64,000 nucleotides of DNA from Inquilinus ginsengisoli_A (GTDB lineage Bacteria; Pseudomonadota; Alphaproteobacteria; DSM-16000; Inquilinaceae): positions 124,001-188,000 of the forward strand of contig NZ_JAVDPW010000010.1 in the NCBI RefSeq assembly GCF_031453975.1, written 5' to 3'. The translations under genes and the position numbers were made by a program. Shown piece by piece: positions 52,390 through 60,578 of this stretch. The notes under the pieces were generated by a model. The model saw only the letters and a program-made list of their open reading frames with translations. It had not been told where the DNA came from and ran no database searches. Each line of letters begins with the position of its first letter. Within the stretch, counting starts at the first letter, position 1.

Positions 52390-53257
52390 GGCGCGCCGCC
52401 CGTACGGCCTCCAGCAGCCGATCGGCCTTGGCGGCCTCGGCCAGCAGTACCGGCAGCTCCGGGATCGCCGTGTCCCATTCCACCAGGACCGGCAGGGGGC
52501 CGGTGCGCCCCAGCGCCGATTGCAGCAGCCGCCACACGGCGTCGGCGACCGCCGAGCCGTGGTCGTCGATCAGCATCGGTTCGGCGCCGAACTGCGCCAC
52601 CGCGTGCCCGGCGACATGGATCTCCTGCACCGCATCCCAGGGCACGCCCTCGAGATAGCGGTCCGGGTCGAAGCCGGTGTTGAAGCCGGAGACATGGATG
52701 TTGTTGACGTCGAGCAGCAGGCCGCAGCCGGTACGGTCGACGATCGCCCGCAGGAAGTCCCATTCCAGCATCGTGGTCTCGGCGAAGGCCAGGTAGCTCG
52801 ACGGGTTCTCGATCAGCACCTGCCGGCCGAAGGCCTGCTGCGCCTGGTCGACATTGCGGCACAGCACGGCCAGGGCCTCGTCGGTGAAGGGCACCGGCAG
52901 CAGGTCGTTCAGGAAGACGCCGCCGGTGACGCTCCAGGCCACATGCTCGGAGACGAGGCCCGGCTCGAACCGGTCGAACAGGCCGCGCAGGGCCGCGAGG
53001 TGCGGCCGGTCCAGCCCCTCGGCCGAGCCGAGCGACAGGCCGACGCCGTGGCAGCTGAGCGGGAAGTCCTGCCGGATCCGTTCCAGCGCGGCGAGGCGCG
53101 GCCCGCCGGCCGAGAGATAGTTCTCGCTGTGGATCTCGATCCAGCCGATGGCCGGCGGCTGGCGCAGGAAATCCACCACATGGCGGTGACGGAGGCCGAT
53201 ACCCGCTCGCGCAGGTATCGGCGCCGCCGCCGCATTCGCACCGGGGGAGGCACTCAT
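52379..53257 (-). CDS. bufB: DUF692/BufB multinuclear iron enzyme
   Basis: 292-residue TIM-barrel enzyme of the MbnB/HvfB/BufB family. Iron-ligand-rich blocks are IHSENYLSAGG, SCHGVGLSLGS, LVSEHVAWS, LIENPSSYL, LDVNNIHVSG, EIHVAGHAV and IDDHGSAV. Family members oxidise cysteines of precursor peptides to oxazolone-thioamide or thiooxazole groups that bind copper. The substrate here should be the DUF2282 peptide 32 bp upstream. The start at 53257 gives the family length. Confidence 0.93.
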   Translation of the reverse strand: MSASPGANAAAAPIPARAGIGLRHRHVVDFLRQPPAIGWIEIHSENYLSAGGPRLAALERIRQDFPLSCHGVGLSLGSAEGLDRPHLAALRGLFDRFEPGLVSEHVAWSVTGGVFLNDLLPVPFTDEALAVLCRNVDQAQQAFGRQVLIENPSSYLAFAETTMLEWDFLRAIVDRTGCGLLLDVNNIHVSGFNTGFDPDRYLEGVPWDAVQEIHVAGHAVAQFGAEPMLIDDHGSAVADAVWRLLQSALGRTGPLPVLVEWDTAIPELPVLLAEAAKADRLLEAVRAARHAA

Positions 53258-53289
53258 GCGGATCGACCTCGGCTGTCTCGGGGGCTCGA

Positions 53290-53583
53290 TCAGGCCTTCT
53301 TCGGGTTCACGCCCTTGAAGGCCTGGGCCTGGCCGCCGAGTTCGGTGCAGATCGCAGCGCTGCCGACCGCGCGCCACTCGCTGCCGTCGTAGTTGACCTT
53401 TGACTGGCCGGCGCAGGAATGGGTCCCGGCCTGGTTGGCGCAGCTGTTCTGGCCGGCGAGCGAGATGCCGTAGCACTTCGCCAGGTCGGCGGCATTGGCG
53501 GCCGGCGGCGCCACGATCGCGGCCAGGGCCACCGCTCCGAACAGGGCGGAGGCAATGTTCAAGGCGGCTGTCTTGCTGGTCAT
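53290..53583 (-). CDS. bufA: Bufferin-type DUF2282 precursor peptide
   Basis: 97-residue small exported protein. Signal peptide (NIASALFGAVALAAIVAPPAANA, cleaved about residue 31) followed by a core of 66 residues with four cysteines: Cys37 in KCYGI, Cys48 in NSCAN, Cys57 in HSCAG and Cys79 in ICTEL. The CYG...NSC...HSCAGxSKV pattern is that of DUF2282/bufferin peptides, the substrate of the DUF692 enzyme. The modified peptide is expected to bind and buffer copper in the periplasm. First gene of the bufABCD set. Confidence 0.9.
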   Translation of the reverse strand: MTSKTAALNIASALFGAVALAAIVAPPAANAADLAKCYGISLAGQNSCANQAGTHSCAGQSKVNYDGSEWRAVGSAAICTELGGQAQAFKGVNPKKA

Positions 53584-53756
53584 CTGTCGTCTCCTGAAGA
53601 AGGGGCGCCGTCCTTGGCGCCGGGACAGGCAGACGCTAATCCGCTGATGTTACAGGACAAAATGCCGTGTCGTTATGAGTTCGATAGCCAGTGGCTATGA
53701 AACCCCAGGCCGTCCGGCCGCGAACCGAAGGGCCGGGTCAGCCCTGGTCCCCGGGG

Positions 53757-55907
53757 TCAGCCCTGATCCCCGCCGGTGATCAGCCGGGTGCTCCGCCGGA
53801 ATGTCAGATAGGCCCAGAACCAGTCGAAGGCGACGGCGATGCGGTTGCGGGTGCCGGCCAGGAAGGCGATGTGCACCGCGCCCCACAGCCACCAGGCCGC
53901 CGGCCCGCTCAGGCGCAGCCAGCCGAAATCCGCGACCGCCTCGCGCCGGCCGATGGTGGCGAGGCTGCCGAGATGGCGATAGCGGAACGGGGCCGGCGCG
54001 GGCCGGCCATCGAGCCGAGACCGGATCACCCGTGCGACATAGGCGCCGCCCTGCTTCGCCGCGGGGGCGAGGCCTGGCACCGGCTTGCCGTCCCAGGCCT
54101 CCGACCAGGCGGTGTCGCCGATGGCGAAGATTTCGGGCAGCCCGGGCACCGACAGGTCCGGTCCGACCTTCAGCCGTCCGGCCCGGTCGGCCTCGGCCTG
54201 CAGCCATTTCGCCGCGGGCGAGGCGACCACGCCCGCGGCCCAGAACACGGTGCGGGCCGCGATCCGCTTGCCGCCGACGACGACGCCGGCCTCGTCGATC
54301 GCCTCGACCGTGCGGTCCAGCAGCAGCTCGACGCCCAGCGCCTCCAGCGCGCGGGCCGCCGCGGCGGACAGGGTTTCGGGGAAGGTCGGCAGCAGGCGCG
54401 GGCCGGACTGGACCAGCAGGACATGGGCGAAGGCCGGCTCGATCGTCCGGAACTCACGCGCCATGCCGTGGCGGGCGAGCTCGGCGATGGATCCGGCGAG
54501 TTCGACCCCTGTGGGGCCGCCGCCGACCACGACGAAGGTCATCAGCTCCAGCCGCTGCGCCGCATCGGCGGTGCCCTCGGCGTGCTCGAAGGCCAGCAGC
54601 AGGCGGCGGCGGATGCCGGTGGCGTCCTCGATCTGCTTCAGCCCGGGGGCCACCGGTTCCCACTCGTCATGGCCGAAATAGCCGTGGCGCGCACCGGTCG
54701 CGAGCACCAGGTGGTCGTAGCCGACGGGCTGCTCCCCGATCAGCACGGTCCGGTTCACCGTGTCCACGCCGGTGACCCGGCCGAGCAGGATGCGGGCGTT
54801 GGCCTGGTCGCGGAACAGGCCGCGGATCGGGGTGGCGATGTCGGCCGGCGACAGGCTGGCCGTCGCCACCTGGTACAGCAGCGGCTGGAACAGGTGGTGG
54901 TTGTGGCGATCGATCAGGGTGATGCGGCAAGGCGCATGGCGCAACGCCCGGGCCGCCGCCAGGCCGCCGAAGCCGGCACCGACGATGACGACATGCGGCC
55001 GGTCGGCAAGGGCGGAGAAGGGCATGTCCCGCATCGCCGGGAATCGCCGCAGCAGGCTGCGGCCGATCACCGTGTCGAGCGACAGGGCGCCGGGCCCGCG
55101 CAGTGCGACCAGGCCGAGCAGAGCCATCCAGGCGAGAGCATCGGCAGGGTGCGGCGTGGTCATCCCGATCATGGGCACCAGGACGACCAGCGCCAGGGCC
55201 ACCGGCCGCGCGGCGAGGCCGAGCCCGACCAGAACGGAACCGACGAACGCCGCCGCCGCGCCGAGGGGCGTGGCGTCCGTCATGGCCAGGCCCGCGACGA
55301 AGACGGCCGACGCGATCCACAGGCGAAGGACCAGCAGATAGGGCGGTCCGGCGAAGCGGGTGACGGCGGCGAAGCCACGCGCCACCGGCCGGGCCAGCGG
55401 GACGGCCGTCGCCGCGACGCCGCGGCCGATGCGGCGGTCGAGCGAGATCGGCCCGGCCCCCATCACCGCATGCCACCCGAACAGCGCCGCCTGCAGCAGG
55501 TTGGTGTCGAGCGGCAGGTAGGCGTATTGCACCACCAGCGCCAGGGCCAGCATCGGGACCGCGGCGAACCGCGTCGCCAGGCCCAGCACCAGCAGCACCG
55601 GCCCGGCCAGTTCGACCGTGACGCCGAGCCACGCCGCCAGCACCGGGTTCATCCAGGACACCGGGTATTCGTGCGCGGCGAGGAACAGGGCGGCGTTCCA
55701 GTCCGACGCCTTGACGATGCCCGACACCCAGAAGGCCTGGGCCAGCCCCAGGCGGATCGCGAGGTCCAGCACCGGGAAGGCCCCGGCCTCGCCGATCCGG
55801 ACCAGGTCGCGCCAGGCGGCGAGCGCCCGGGCGACGGGGATGGTTGCCCGGCTGCGCCAAAGCGCACCGGTGCGGGGATCGGCCGGTGCTGGCCGGTCGA
55901 CGGTCAT
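53757..55907 (-). CDS. Fusion of two DoxX-like domains with a type II NADH dehydrogenase
   Basis: 716-residue inner-membrane flavoprotein. Domain 1 (about 40-160) is a DoxX-like four-helix unit that resembles BufD (SDWNAALFLAAHEYPV versus BufD's DWNATLFLFQEEYKV, and both have GAGPISLD). Domain 2 (about 190-285) is a second, degenerate DoxX unit. Domain 3 (305-716) is NDH-2: VVIVGAGFGGLAAARALRH, VVGGGPTGVELAGSIAELA, and FAIGDTAW. GGGAGTGG precedes the ATG. It ends 173 bp before bufA on the same strand. Likely role: NADH-driven electron transfer, perhaps coupled to the bufferin system. Confidence 0.85.
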   Translation of the reverse strand: MTVDRPAPADPRTGALWRSRATIPVARALAAWRDLVRIGEAGAFPVLDLAIRLGLAQAFWVSGIVKASDWNAALFLAAHEYPVSWMNPVLAAWLGVTVELAGPVLLVLGLATRFAAVPMLALALVVQYAYLPLDTNLLQAALFGWHAVMGAGPISLDRRIGRGVAATAVPLARPVARGFAAVTRFAGPPYLLVLRLWIASAVFVAGLAMTDATPLGAAAAFVGSVLVGLGLAARPVALALVVLVPMIGMTTPHPADALAWMALLGLVALRGPGALSLDTVIGRSLLRRFPAMRDMPFSALADRPHVVIVGAGFGGLAAARALRHAPCRITLIDRHNHHLFQPLLYQVATASLSPADIATPIRGLFRDQANARILLGRVTGVDTVNRTVLIGEQPVGYDHLVLATGARHGYFGHDEWEPVAPGLKQIEDATGIRRRLLLAFEHAEGTADAAQRLELMTFVVVGGGPTGVELAGSIAELARHGMAREFRTIEPAFAHVLLVQSGPRLLPTFPETLSAAAARALEALGVELLLDRTVEAIDEAGVVVGGKRIAARTVFWAAGVVASPAAKWLQAEADRAGRLKVGPDLSVPGLPEIFAIGDTAWSEAWDGKPVPGLAPAAKQGGAYVARVIRSRLDGRPAPAPFRYRHLGSLATIGRREAVADFGWLRLSGPAAWWLWGAVHIAFLAGTRNRIAVAFDWFWAYLTFRRSTRLITGGDQG

Positions 55908-56255
55908 GATCCACTCCCATGTCGAGGTCTGCCGGCCCGCGCCTGGTGGAGTCTGTCCGCGACAGGGTGCGGCTGCGAAGGCCGTGCCCGCATGGCTACC
56001 ACCGCCCGGACGGGCCGGAGAAATACCGGCTGCCTTCGGATTCGATACCCGGCGTCTATGGTTGGCGGCAGGCGGATCGAGCCCATCGACGCCGCGAGGT
56101 GGGGCCTGGCGCCGGTCTCGATGACAAGGGGGAGTGCTCTGCTGGGTGGGCCGGCACGTCAGCGTGCCGAAGCCGAACCCGGGCGGATCGTGGCAAAGTC
56201 TCGCCCACGATCCGCGGATGCCGTGGCCCGGGCGGTGCGCCGGGCCGGCGGCCTG
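55908..56255. other. 348-base intergenic stretch
   Basis: High-GC DNA with no supported gene on either strand. It must hold the promoter of the NDH-2 fusion, but no clear sigma-70 or EcfG element is visible. Nothing else is recognised. Confidence 0.5.
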
Positions 56256-56483
56256 CTATTGGCCGGGCAGCCGGCTCATGGTCTTGATCGGGCCGCGGGG
56301 ATTGCCGGACATCTCGGCGATCTTGCGGTCCTGGGCCTCGATGAAGGCGCGGGCCGGGGCCTCGCCGTCCAGGCCGTCGGCATCGGCGCGCGGAACCTTG
56401 CGGTTCGAGCTCAGCGACCCGTCCTGGTAGATGATGTTGAACAGCACGAAGGGGCTGTCGTTCGTTTGCTTCTTCCGGGCCAT
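56256..56483 (-). CDS. Small conserved hypothetical protein
   Basis: 75-residue soluble protein of a type I recall as an unnamed conserved protein in alphaproteobacteria: FVLFNIIYQDGSLSSNRKV, then APARAFIEAQDRKIAEMSG and a basic end (PRGPIKTM). Function unknown. Its N-terminus MARKKQ is typical of small basic starts. It lies 25 bp downstream of the next small gene, so both can share a transcript. Confidence 0.75.
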   Translation of the reverse strand: MARKKQTNDSPFVLFNIIYQDGSLSSNRKVPRADADGLDGEAPARAFIEAQDRKIAEMSGNPRGPIKTMSRLPGQ

Positions 56484-56508
56484 GGCCGGTCTCCGATCAC
56501 GGTTCGTG

Positions 56509-56688
56509 TCAGGACGGCTCGGTCTCGCCGTCCTCTTGCGGGGCGTCGCCGTCCTGCGGGGCTTCGCCGTCCGGCGTCTTGCGGCGCGCGGCTTCTTCTT
56601 CCCGGCGCTGCTGCTTCTCCAGCTTCTTCGCTTCCTTGGCGCGGTTACGCTCGCTGCGCTGCTGATTGTAGTTCGGCTTGAACGGCAT
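56509..56688 (-). CDS. Small highly charged hypothetical protein
   Basis: 59-residue protein: MPFKPNYNQQRSERNRAKEA, a Lys/Glu/Arg coiled coil (KKLEKQQRREEEAARRK) and an acidic tail (DGDAPQEDGETEPS). Common as an unnamed ORF in this class. The start at 56688 is chosen from the family-like MPFKPNYNQQRS; the frame is open further upstream. It follows the cold-shock terminator, so it should have its own promoter. Confidence 0.7.
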   Translation of the reverse strand: MPFKPNYNQQRSERNRAKEAKKLEKQQRREEEAARRKTPDGEAPQDGDAPQEDGETEPS

Positions 56689-56740
56689 CGCCGCCTCCGA
56701 TCCCCCGTGACGCCGTGGCGCCCCGGTTTTGCCCAAGGAA

Positions 56741-56770
56741 AAGAAGCGCCCGAGCGATCGGGCGCTTCTT
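56741..56770 (-). terminator. Rho-independent terminator of the cold-shock gene
   Basis: AAGAAGCGCCCGA / TCGGGCGCTTCTT, a perfect 13-bp stem with loop GCGA, followed on the minus strand by TTTTCC. It lies 21 bp after the cold-shock stop. Confidence 0.9.
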
Positions 56771-56790
56771 CACGGCTTCAAACTGAAGGC

Positions 56791-57000
56791 TTAGACGGCC
56801 TTCAGGTTCTCGGCAGAGGTCTTGTTGCGCTTCGGGTCGCGCTGCTCTTCGTACGAGACCTTCTGGCCTTCATTCAGGCTGCGCAGACCGGCGCGCTCGA
56901 CGGCCGAGATGTGGACGAACACGTCCGCGCCGCCGTTCTCCGGCTGAATGAAACCAAAACCCTTGGTGCTGTTGAACCACTTGACGGTGCCGGTCGGCAT
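56791..57000 (-). CDS. cspA: Cold-shock protein, CspA family
   Basis: 69-residue single-strand nucleic-acid-binding protein: GTVKWFNSTKGFGFIQPENG (RNP1), DVFVHISAVE (RNP2) and KVSYEEQRDPKRNKTSAENL. GGGAGA precedes the ATG, with a TTTTTT run just before it. The 5' region is long enough (>200 bp) for the thermosensitive leader usual in csp mRNAs, but I cannot fold it by eye. Acts as an RNA chaperone. Confidence 0.96.
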   Translation of the reverse strand: MPTGTVKWFNSTKGFGFIQPENGGADVFVHISAVERAGLRSLNEGQKVSYEEQRDPKRNKTSAENLKAV

Positions 57001-57324
57001 CGCTGTTCTCCCAGAAAAAATGGCGCCGCACGGGATCGCGCAACGCATCAGACGGTAACCGGGAAAGGCAACGATCCGAGGCCGCAATCGCGTGTGGCAG
57101 GCCGGCCGTCCGAACCAGAATGACCCGCCAAAGATGGGCGGGTTGCGCCGGAATGGCAAGGTTGAAAGGTTGCCGACCTGTTCCAGGCCGGTTTCAGCGC
57201 GGCAAACCACCTGCCATCCGCGGGGCGATCGCACGTCGATCGACCGCTGGAGACCCATGTTTGGGTTTGCCGTGGCGGCCGGCGTGGCGGATGCTCCAGC
57301 GAGGCGAAGCGCAGAGCCGTGACC
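57001..57324. other. 324-base intergenic stretch between divergent genes
   Basis: Probably the cspA promoter and leader on the minus strand. An inverted-repeat-like GGTTGCCGACCTGTTCCAGG patch and several short palindromes are present, but no assignable promoter. No gene seen. Confidence 0.45.
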
Positions 57325-57630
57325 ATGGAACGCAGTCCGCGGATCGAACCCCCCATCCTGTTCCTGCGACGGAACGGCATCACCGCGACCATCGCCTCGG
57401 CGCTCGAAGCCGCGGCGTGGCTGGAGGGCCTTTACGACAACCTCCATGCCGCCGGATCCCAGGACCAGCGGGAGGCCGGGGACAACCGGCCGGCGGACCT
57501 CGCCGAGATCGAGGCCCTGCTGTTCCGGCTGGTCGAGGAGATGGAGGCCGAGCCCGAGACCCTGAGCGCCGATCTGCGCGAGGCGCTGGTCGGCCTGATC
57601 GCCCGCTATCGCGAGACCTACCCGGACTAG
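57325..57630 (+). CDS. Hypothetical protein
   Basis: 101-residue acidic, helical soluble protein of unknown function (ATIASALEAAAWLEGLYDNLH, ADLAEIEALLFRLVEEMEAEPE). No motif recognised. The ATG at 57325 is used; a GTG two codons upstream is possible. Its stop overlaps the stop of the ABC membrane protein on the other strand. Confidence 0.65.
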   Translation: MERSPRIEPPILFLRRNGITATIASALEAAAWLEGLYDNLHAAGSQDQREAGDNRPADLAEIEALLFRLVEEMEAEPETLSADLREALVGLIARYRETYPD

Positions 57631-58622
57631 GAGGTGCGAGTTTCGGGGGCGTGCCGCCCGAGCGCCTTCGCGATCAGCCGGTACTTGACCCGGGCGTTGG
57701 TCATGTCGCGGAAGTAGTTGACCAGGTCGCCCCAGGGGTCGTTGACCCGGGTCAGGCCCGAGATGAAGGCCACCACGGTGCCGACCTCGGTGCGCCCCTG
57801 GATCACGAACCAGCCGCCGACGAACAGGATGCCGATGACGCCGAGCTGGTGCAGCAGGTTCATCAGGAAGTTCATGCCGAACTTGCGGCGGAAGATCTGC
57901 ATGTTCAGCTTGTAGATCTCGCCGACCCGCCGGCGATAGGTGCCCGCCTTCCGCGGCCCGCGCCGGTCGGCGGCCTCGTCGACGATCTCGACGCTGAGCG
58001 CGCGCAGCACCTTGATCCGCGATTCCGTGCGCCGGTTGATCGCCTTCTGCAGGAACGGGATGAACAGGAACTGCGGGAAGAACAGCACCACCGCAACCAG
58101 GGCCATCCAGGGCTGCAGCACCAGCATGTAGCCGAACACCGCCAGCAGCAGGCCGCCATTGAGGATGGCGTCGGAGATGCTGGCGCCGATGAAGCCGCCG
58201 ACCGCCTCGACCTCGGACACGATGATCGAGATGTCGACGCCCTCCTGGCGCGCCGTCTCCTCTCCCTCGGTCTTCTTGGTCGTCTCTGGGCTGAGCTGCA
58301 GGCGCAGGCGGCGGTTGGCGGCCTCGCTGACCGCGCCGCGATAGACGTTGAGCCCGTACTTCAGCCCGCCCTGGACCAGCACGGCCGCGACATAGAGCAG
58401 GCCGAGCACGATGAGGTCGCGCAGCTCGTGCTTGGCCAGGGCGCCGTTGACGATGCGGCGCTGCAGCTCCAGCGGCGCCAGGTCGAGCAGGAACACCGCC
58501 ACGGCCAGCAGTGACAGGAAGATCTGGTCCCGCCCGCTGACCTGCCAGATGTAACGATAGAGGCTGCGGGGCATGGTCGATGTCTTGCCGGCGGCGGCCC
58601 GCGGGGCGGCGACGTCATTCAT
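57627..58622 (-). CDS. Stand-alone ABC transmembrane domain without ATPase
   Basis: 331-residue inner-membrane protein with about five or six spans matching the exporter-type ABC membrane domain (IFLSLLAVAVFLLDLAPLELQRRIVNGAL, SEVEAVGGFIGASISDAILNGGLLLAVFGYMLV, FMNFLMNLLHQLGVIGILFVGGWFVIQG). The chain ends where the ATPase should begin, and no ATPase gene is adjacent. Full ABC exporters have about 580-600 residues. It could pair with a separate ATPase elsewhere, or be a scaffold. Confidence 0.8.
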   Translation of the reverse strand: MNDVAAPRAAAGKTSTMPRSLYRYIWQVSGRDQIFLSLLAVAVFLLDLAPLELQRRIVNGALAKHELRDLIVLGLLYVAAVLVQGGLKYGLNVYRGAVSEAANRRLRLQLSPETTKKTEGEETARQEGVDISIIVSEVEAVGGFIGASISDAILNGGLLLAVFGYMLVLQPWMALVAVVLFFPQFLFIPFLQKAINRRTESRIKVLRALSVEIVDEAADRRGPRKAGTYRRRVGEIYKLNMQIFRRKFGMNFLMNLLHQLGVIGILFVGGWFVIQGRTEVGTVVAFISGLTRVNDPWGDLVNYFRDMTNARVKYRLIAKALGRHAPETRTS

Positions 58623-59032
58623 GATGGTGCGGCGCCGATCCGACGGGAAAGGGGACGACAGCTAGCCGGATTTGCATTGGCGCAGCCTTGGCCGATCATC
58701 GCTTGCGGACGCGGTGGCAATAGGCCTTGGTTTCCCCAGGTTCCACGACCATGCATGCAACCCCGCACATTCGTGCAATGATGGGCCGAATGCGATCGGC
58801 AGGCGGCGACACGGATGAAGATGTCAAAAGTTAACTTTTGCCACGTGACTGATGACTGTCGAGAATTGGATGGGTGGTTTGCAATCAAAGCTTTGATCTT
58901 TCGGCCACAATTCGCTTGTATGTTGGGAGGTTGCGGTCGATCGGCCGGATCGCAACGGATGGTCGGCTGAATGCAGCGGCAACTGGGCCTTGCGCCTTGG
59001 CGGAGGCGGCCTTTTCTCCAAAAGGTTACTCG
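58623..59032. other. 410-base intergenic stretch with a perfect palindrome
   Basis: No gene supported; the leader of the kinase gene lies in its right half. It is AT-richer around 58820-58910, and holds the 16-bp perfect palindrome listed separately plus GCAC-ATTC-GTGC at about 58767. The minus-strand ABC gene starts at its left end. Confidence 0.5.
58825..58840. promoter_or_regulatory. Perfect 16-bp palindrome upstream of the HWE kinase gene
   Basis: CAAAAGTTAACTTTTG is fully self-complementary, in an AT-rich patch about 200 bp before the kinase start and 200 bp before the divergent ABC gene. It looks like an operator for a dimeric repressor; no regulator is assigned. Confidence 0.5.
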
Positions 59033-60460
59033 ATGACTAGCACTGCCGGTGCAGCGACGCCCTTGAAGCCCGAACGAACCAAGCCGGGGATCCCGGCGGG
59101 AGAGGACCTGCTGCAGGCGTTGCCGGCAGCGGTCTACACCACCGATGCGACAGGGCGGATCACCTTCTACAACGATGCGGCGGTCGCGCTCTGGGGCGTC
59201 CGCCCCGAGCTGGGCCAAGCCGAATTCTGCGGCTCCTGGAAGCTCTATTGGCCCGACGGCACCCCGATGCGGCATGACGAATGCCCGATGGCGCTGGCGC
59301 TGAGGGAAAAGCGCGCGATCCGGGGCATGGAAGCCATCGCCGAGCGCCCGGACGGGTCGCGCGTCTCGTTCATCCCCTATCCGACGCCGCTGTTCGATGC
59401 CTCGGGTGAGCTCGTCGGCGGGGTGAACATGCTGATCGACATCACCGGCCGCGATCGGGACGACCAGTCCCGGAAGGCGGCCGAGCAGTCGGCGCGCCGG
59501 CTGGCCGCGATCGTCGAATCCTCCGAAGACGCGATCCTGGCCAAGGACCTCGACGGCATCATCACCGATTGGAACCAGGGTGCCGAGCGGCTGTTCGGCT
59601 ACACCGCTGAGGAAACGATCGGCAGGCCGGTCACCATTCTGATCCCGCTGGAGCGGCTGGATGAGGAGCCGGCGATCCTGGCGCGCATCCGGCGGGGGGA
59701 GCGGATCGAGCACTACGAGACGATCCGCCGCCGCAAGGACGGCAGCCTGATCGAGATCTCGTTGACGGTCTCGCCGGTCAAGGACGGCAATGGCCGTGTC
59801 GTCGGCGCATCGAAGATCGCCCGCGACATCACCGAGCGGCGGCGCGCCGAGGAACGCCAGGCGATGCTGCTGCGCGAGATGAGCCATCGGGTGAAGAACC
59901 TGTTCGCCCTCTCGGGCGCCGTCATCACCCTCAGCACCCGATCCGCCAAATCGCCCGAGGACCTGGCGGAGCAGGTCCGGAACCGGCTGGGCTCCCTGGC
60001 CCGCGCCCATGATCTGACGCTGCCGGACCTGAAACACGAGCAGGCGGTGACGCCGACCACGCTGCAGGCCCTGCTGCGGACCGTCGTCTCGCCCTACGAG
60101 GAGCAGGGCCGCGACCGCGTCACCACCGTCGGGCCGGAGGTGACCATCACCGGGCATGCGGTGACCAGCCTTGCCCTGCTGCTGCACGAACTCGCGACCA
60201 ACGCCGCGAAATACGGGGCCCTGTCCACGCCGGCCGGCAGCCTGGCGGTCGAATGGGCGGTCGAGAACGGGACGCTGTCGTTGACCTGGGCGGAGCGGGG
60301 AGGGCCGTCGGCCGGGGACGGCGTCGGTGCCGAGGGCTTCGGGACCTGGCTTGTCGACAGCACGATCAAGCGCCAGCTGCAGGGCCAGATCTCCCGTCGC
60401 TGGGATACCGATGGCCTGACCATCGAAATGTCGATGCCCCTGGACCGCCTGGCGGGGTAG
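59033..60460 (+). CDS. PAS-containing HWE-family sensor histidine kinase
   Basis: 475-residue soluble kinase. Two PAS domains (about 20-135, with AAVYTTDATGRITFYNDAA, and 150-270, with ILAKDLDGIITDWNQGAERLFGYTAEE) precede an HWE kinase core. The H-box is REMSHRVKNLFALSG (phospho-His), the N-box LLHELATNAAKYGALS, and the W-x-E mark LTWAERGG, as defines HWE kinases. Many HWE kinases feed the general stress response. AAAGG is before the ATG. A receiver protein gene is 118 bp downstream. Confidence 0.94.
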   Translation: MTSTAGAATPLKPERTKPGIPAGEDLLQALPAAVYTTDATGRITFYNDAAVALWGVRPELGQAEFCGSWKLYWPDGTPMRHDECPMALALREKRAIRGMEAIAERPDGSRVSFIPYPTPLFDASGELVGGVNMLIDITGRDRDDQSRKAAEQSARRLAAIVESSEDAILAKDLDGIITDWNQGAERLFGYTAEETIGRPVTILIPLERLDEEPAILARIRRGERIEHYETIRRRKDGSLIEISLTVSPVKDGNGRVVGASKIARDITERRRAEERQAMLLREMSHRVKNLFALSGAVITLSTRSAKSPEDLAEQVRNRLGSLARAHDLTLPDLKHEQAVTPTTLQALLRTVVSPYEEQGRDRVTTVGPEVTITGHAVTSLALLLHELATNAAKYGALSTPAGSLAVEWAVENGTLSLTWAERGGPSAGDGVGAEGFGTWLVDSTIKRQLQGQISRRWDTDGLTIEMSMPLDRLAG

Positions 60461-60578
60461 GCGATGATGCACGCATAGGTTGGTCGACGGAACCCGACCG
60501 GCCTGCTCCCGTTGAAGTCAATGCCAGCCGGCCTGCCCCCGGTCCGCTTCGGCGGGACAACCATTCGTGGAGCATCCG

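Noticed and set aside
53640..53670. TGTAAC...CGTCT as an ECF promoter for bufA
   Set aside because: The boxes are only 13 bp apart, too short for the usual 16-17 spacing; listed here only because bufferin operons are often ECF-controlled.
53691..56681. 996-codon open frame on the plus strand
   Set aside because: Lies opposite the NDH-2 fusion gene; composition is of a shadow frame (QGHRDRGEP-type repeats), and the minus strand has complete known domains.
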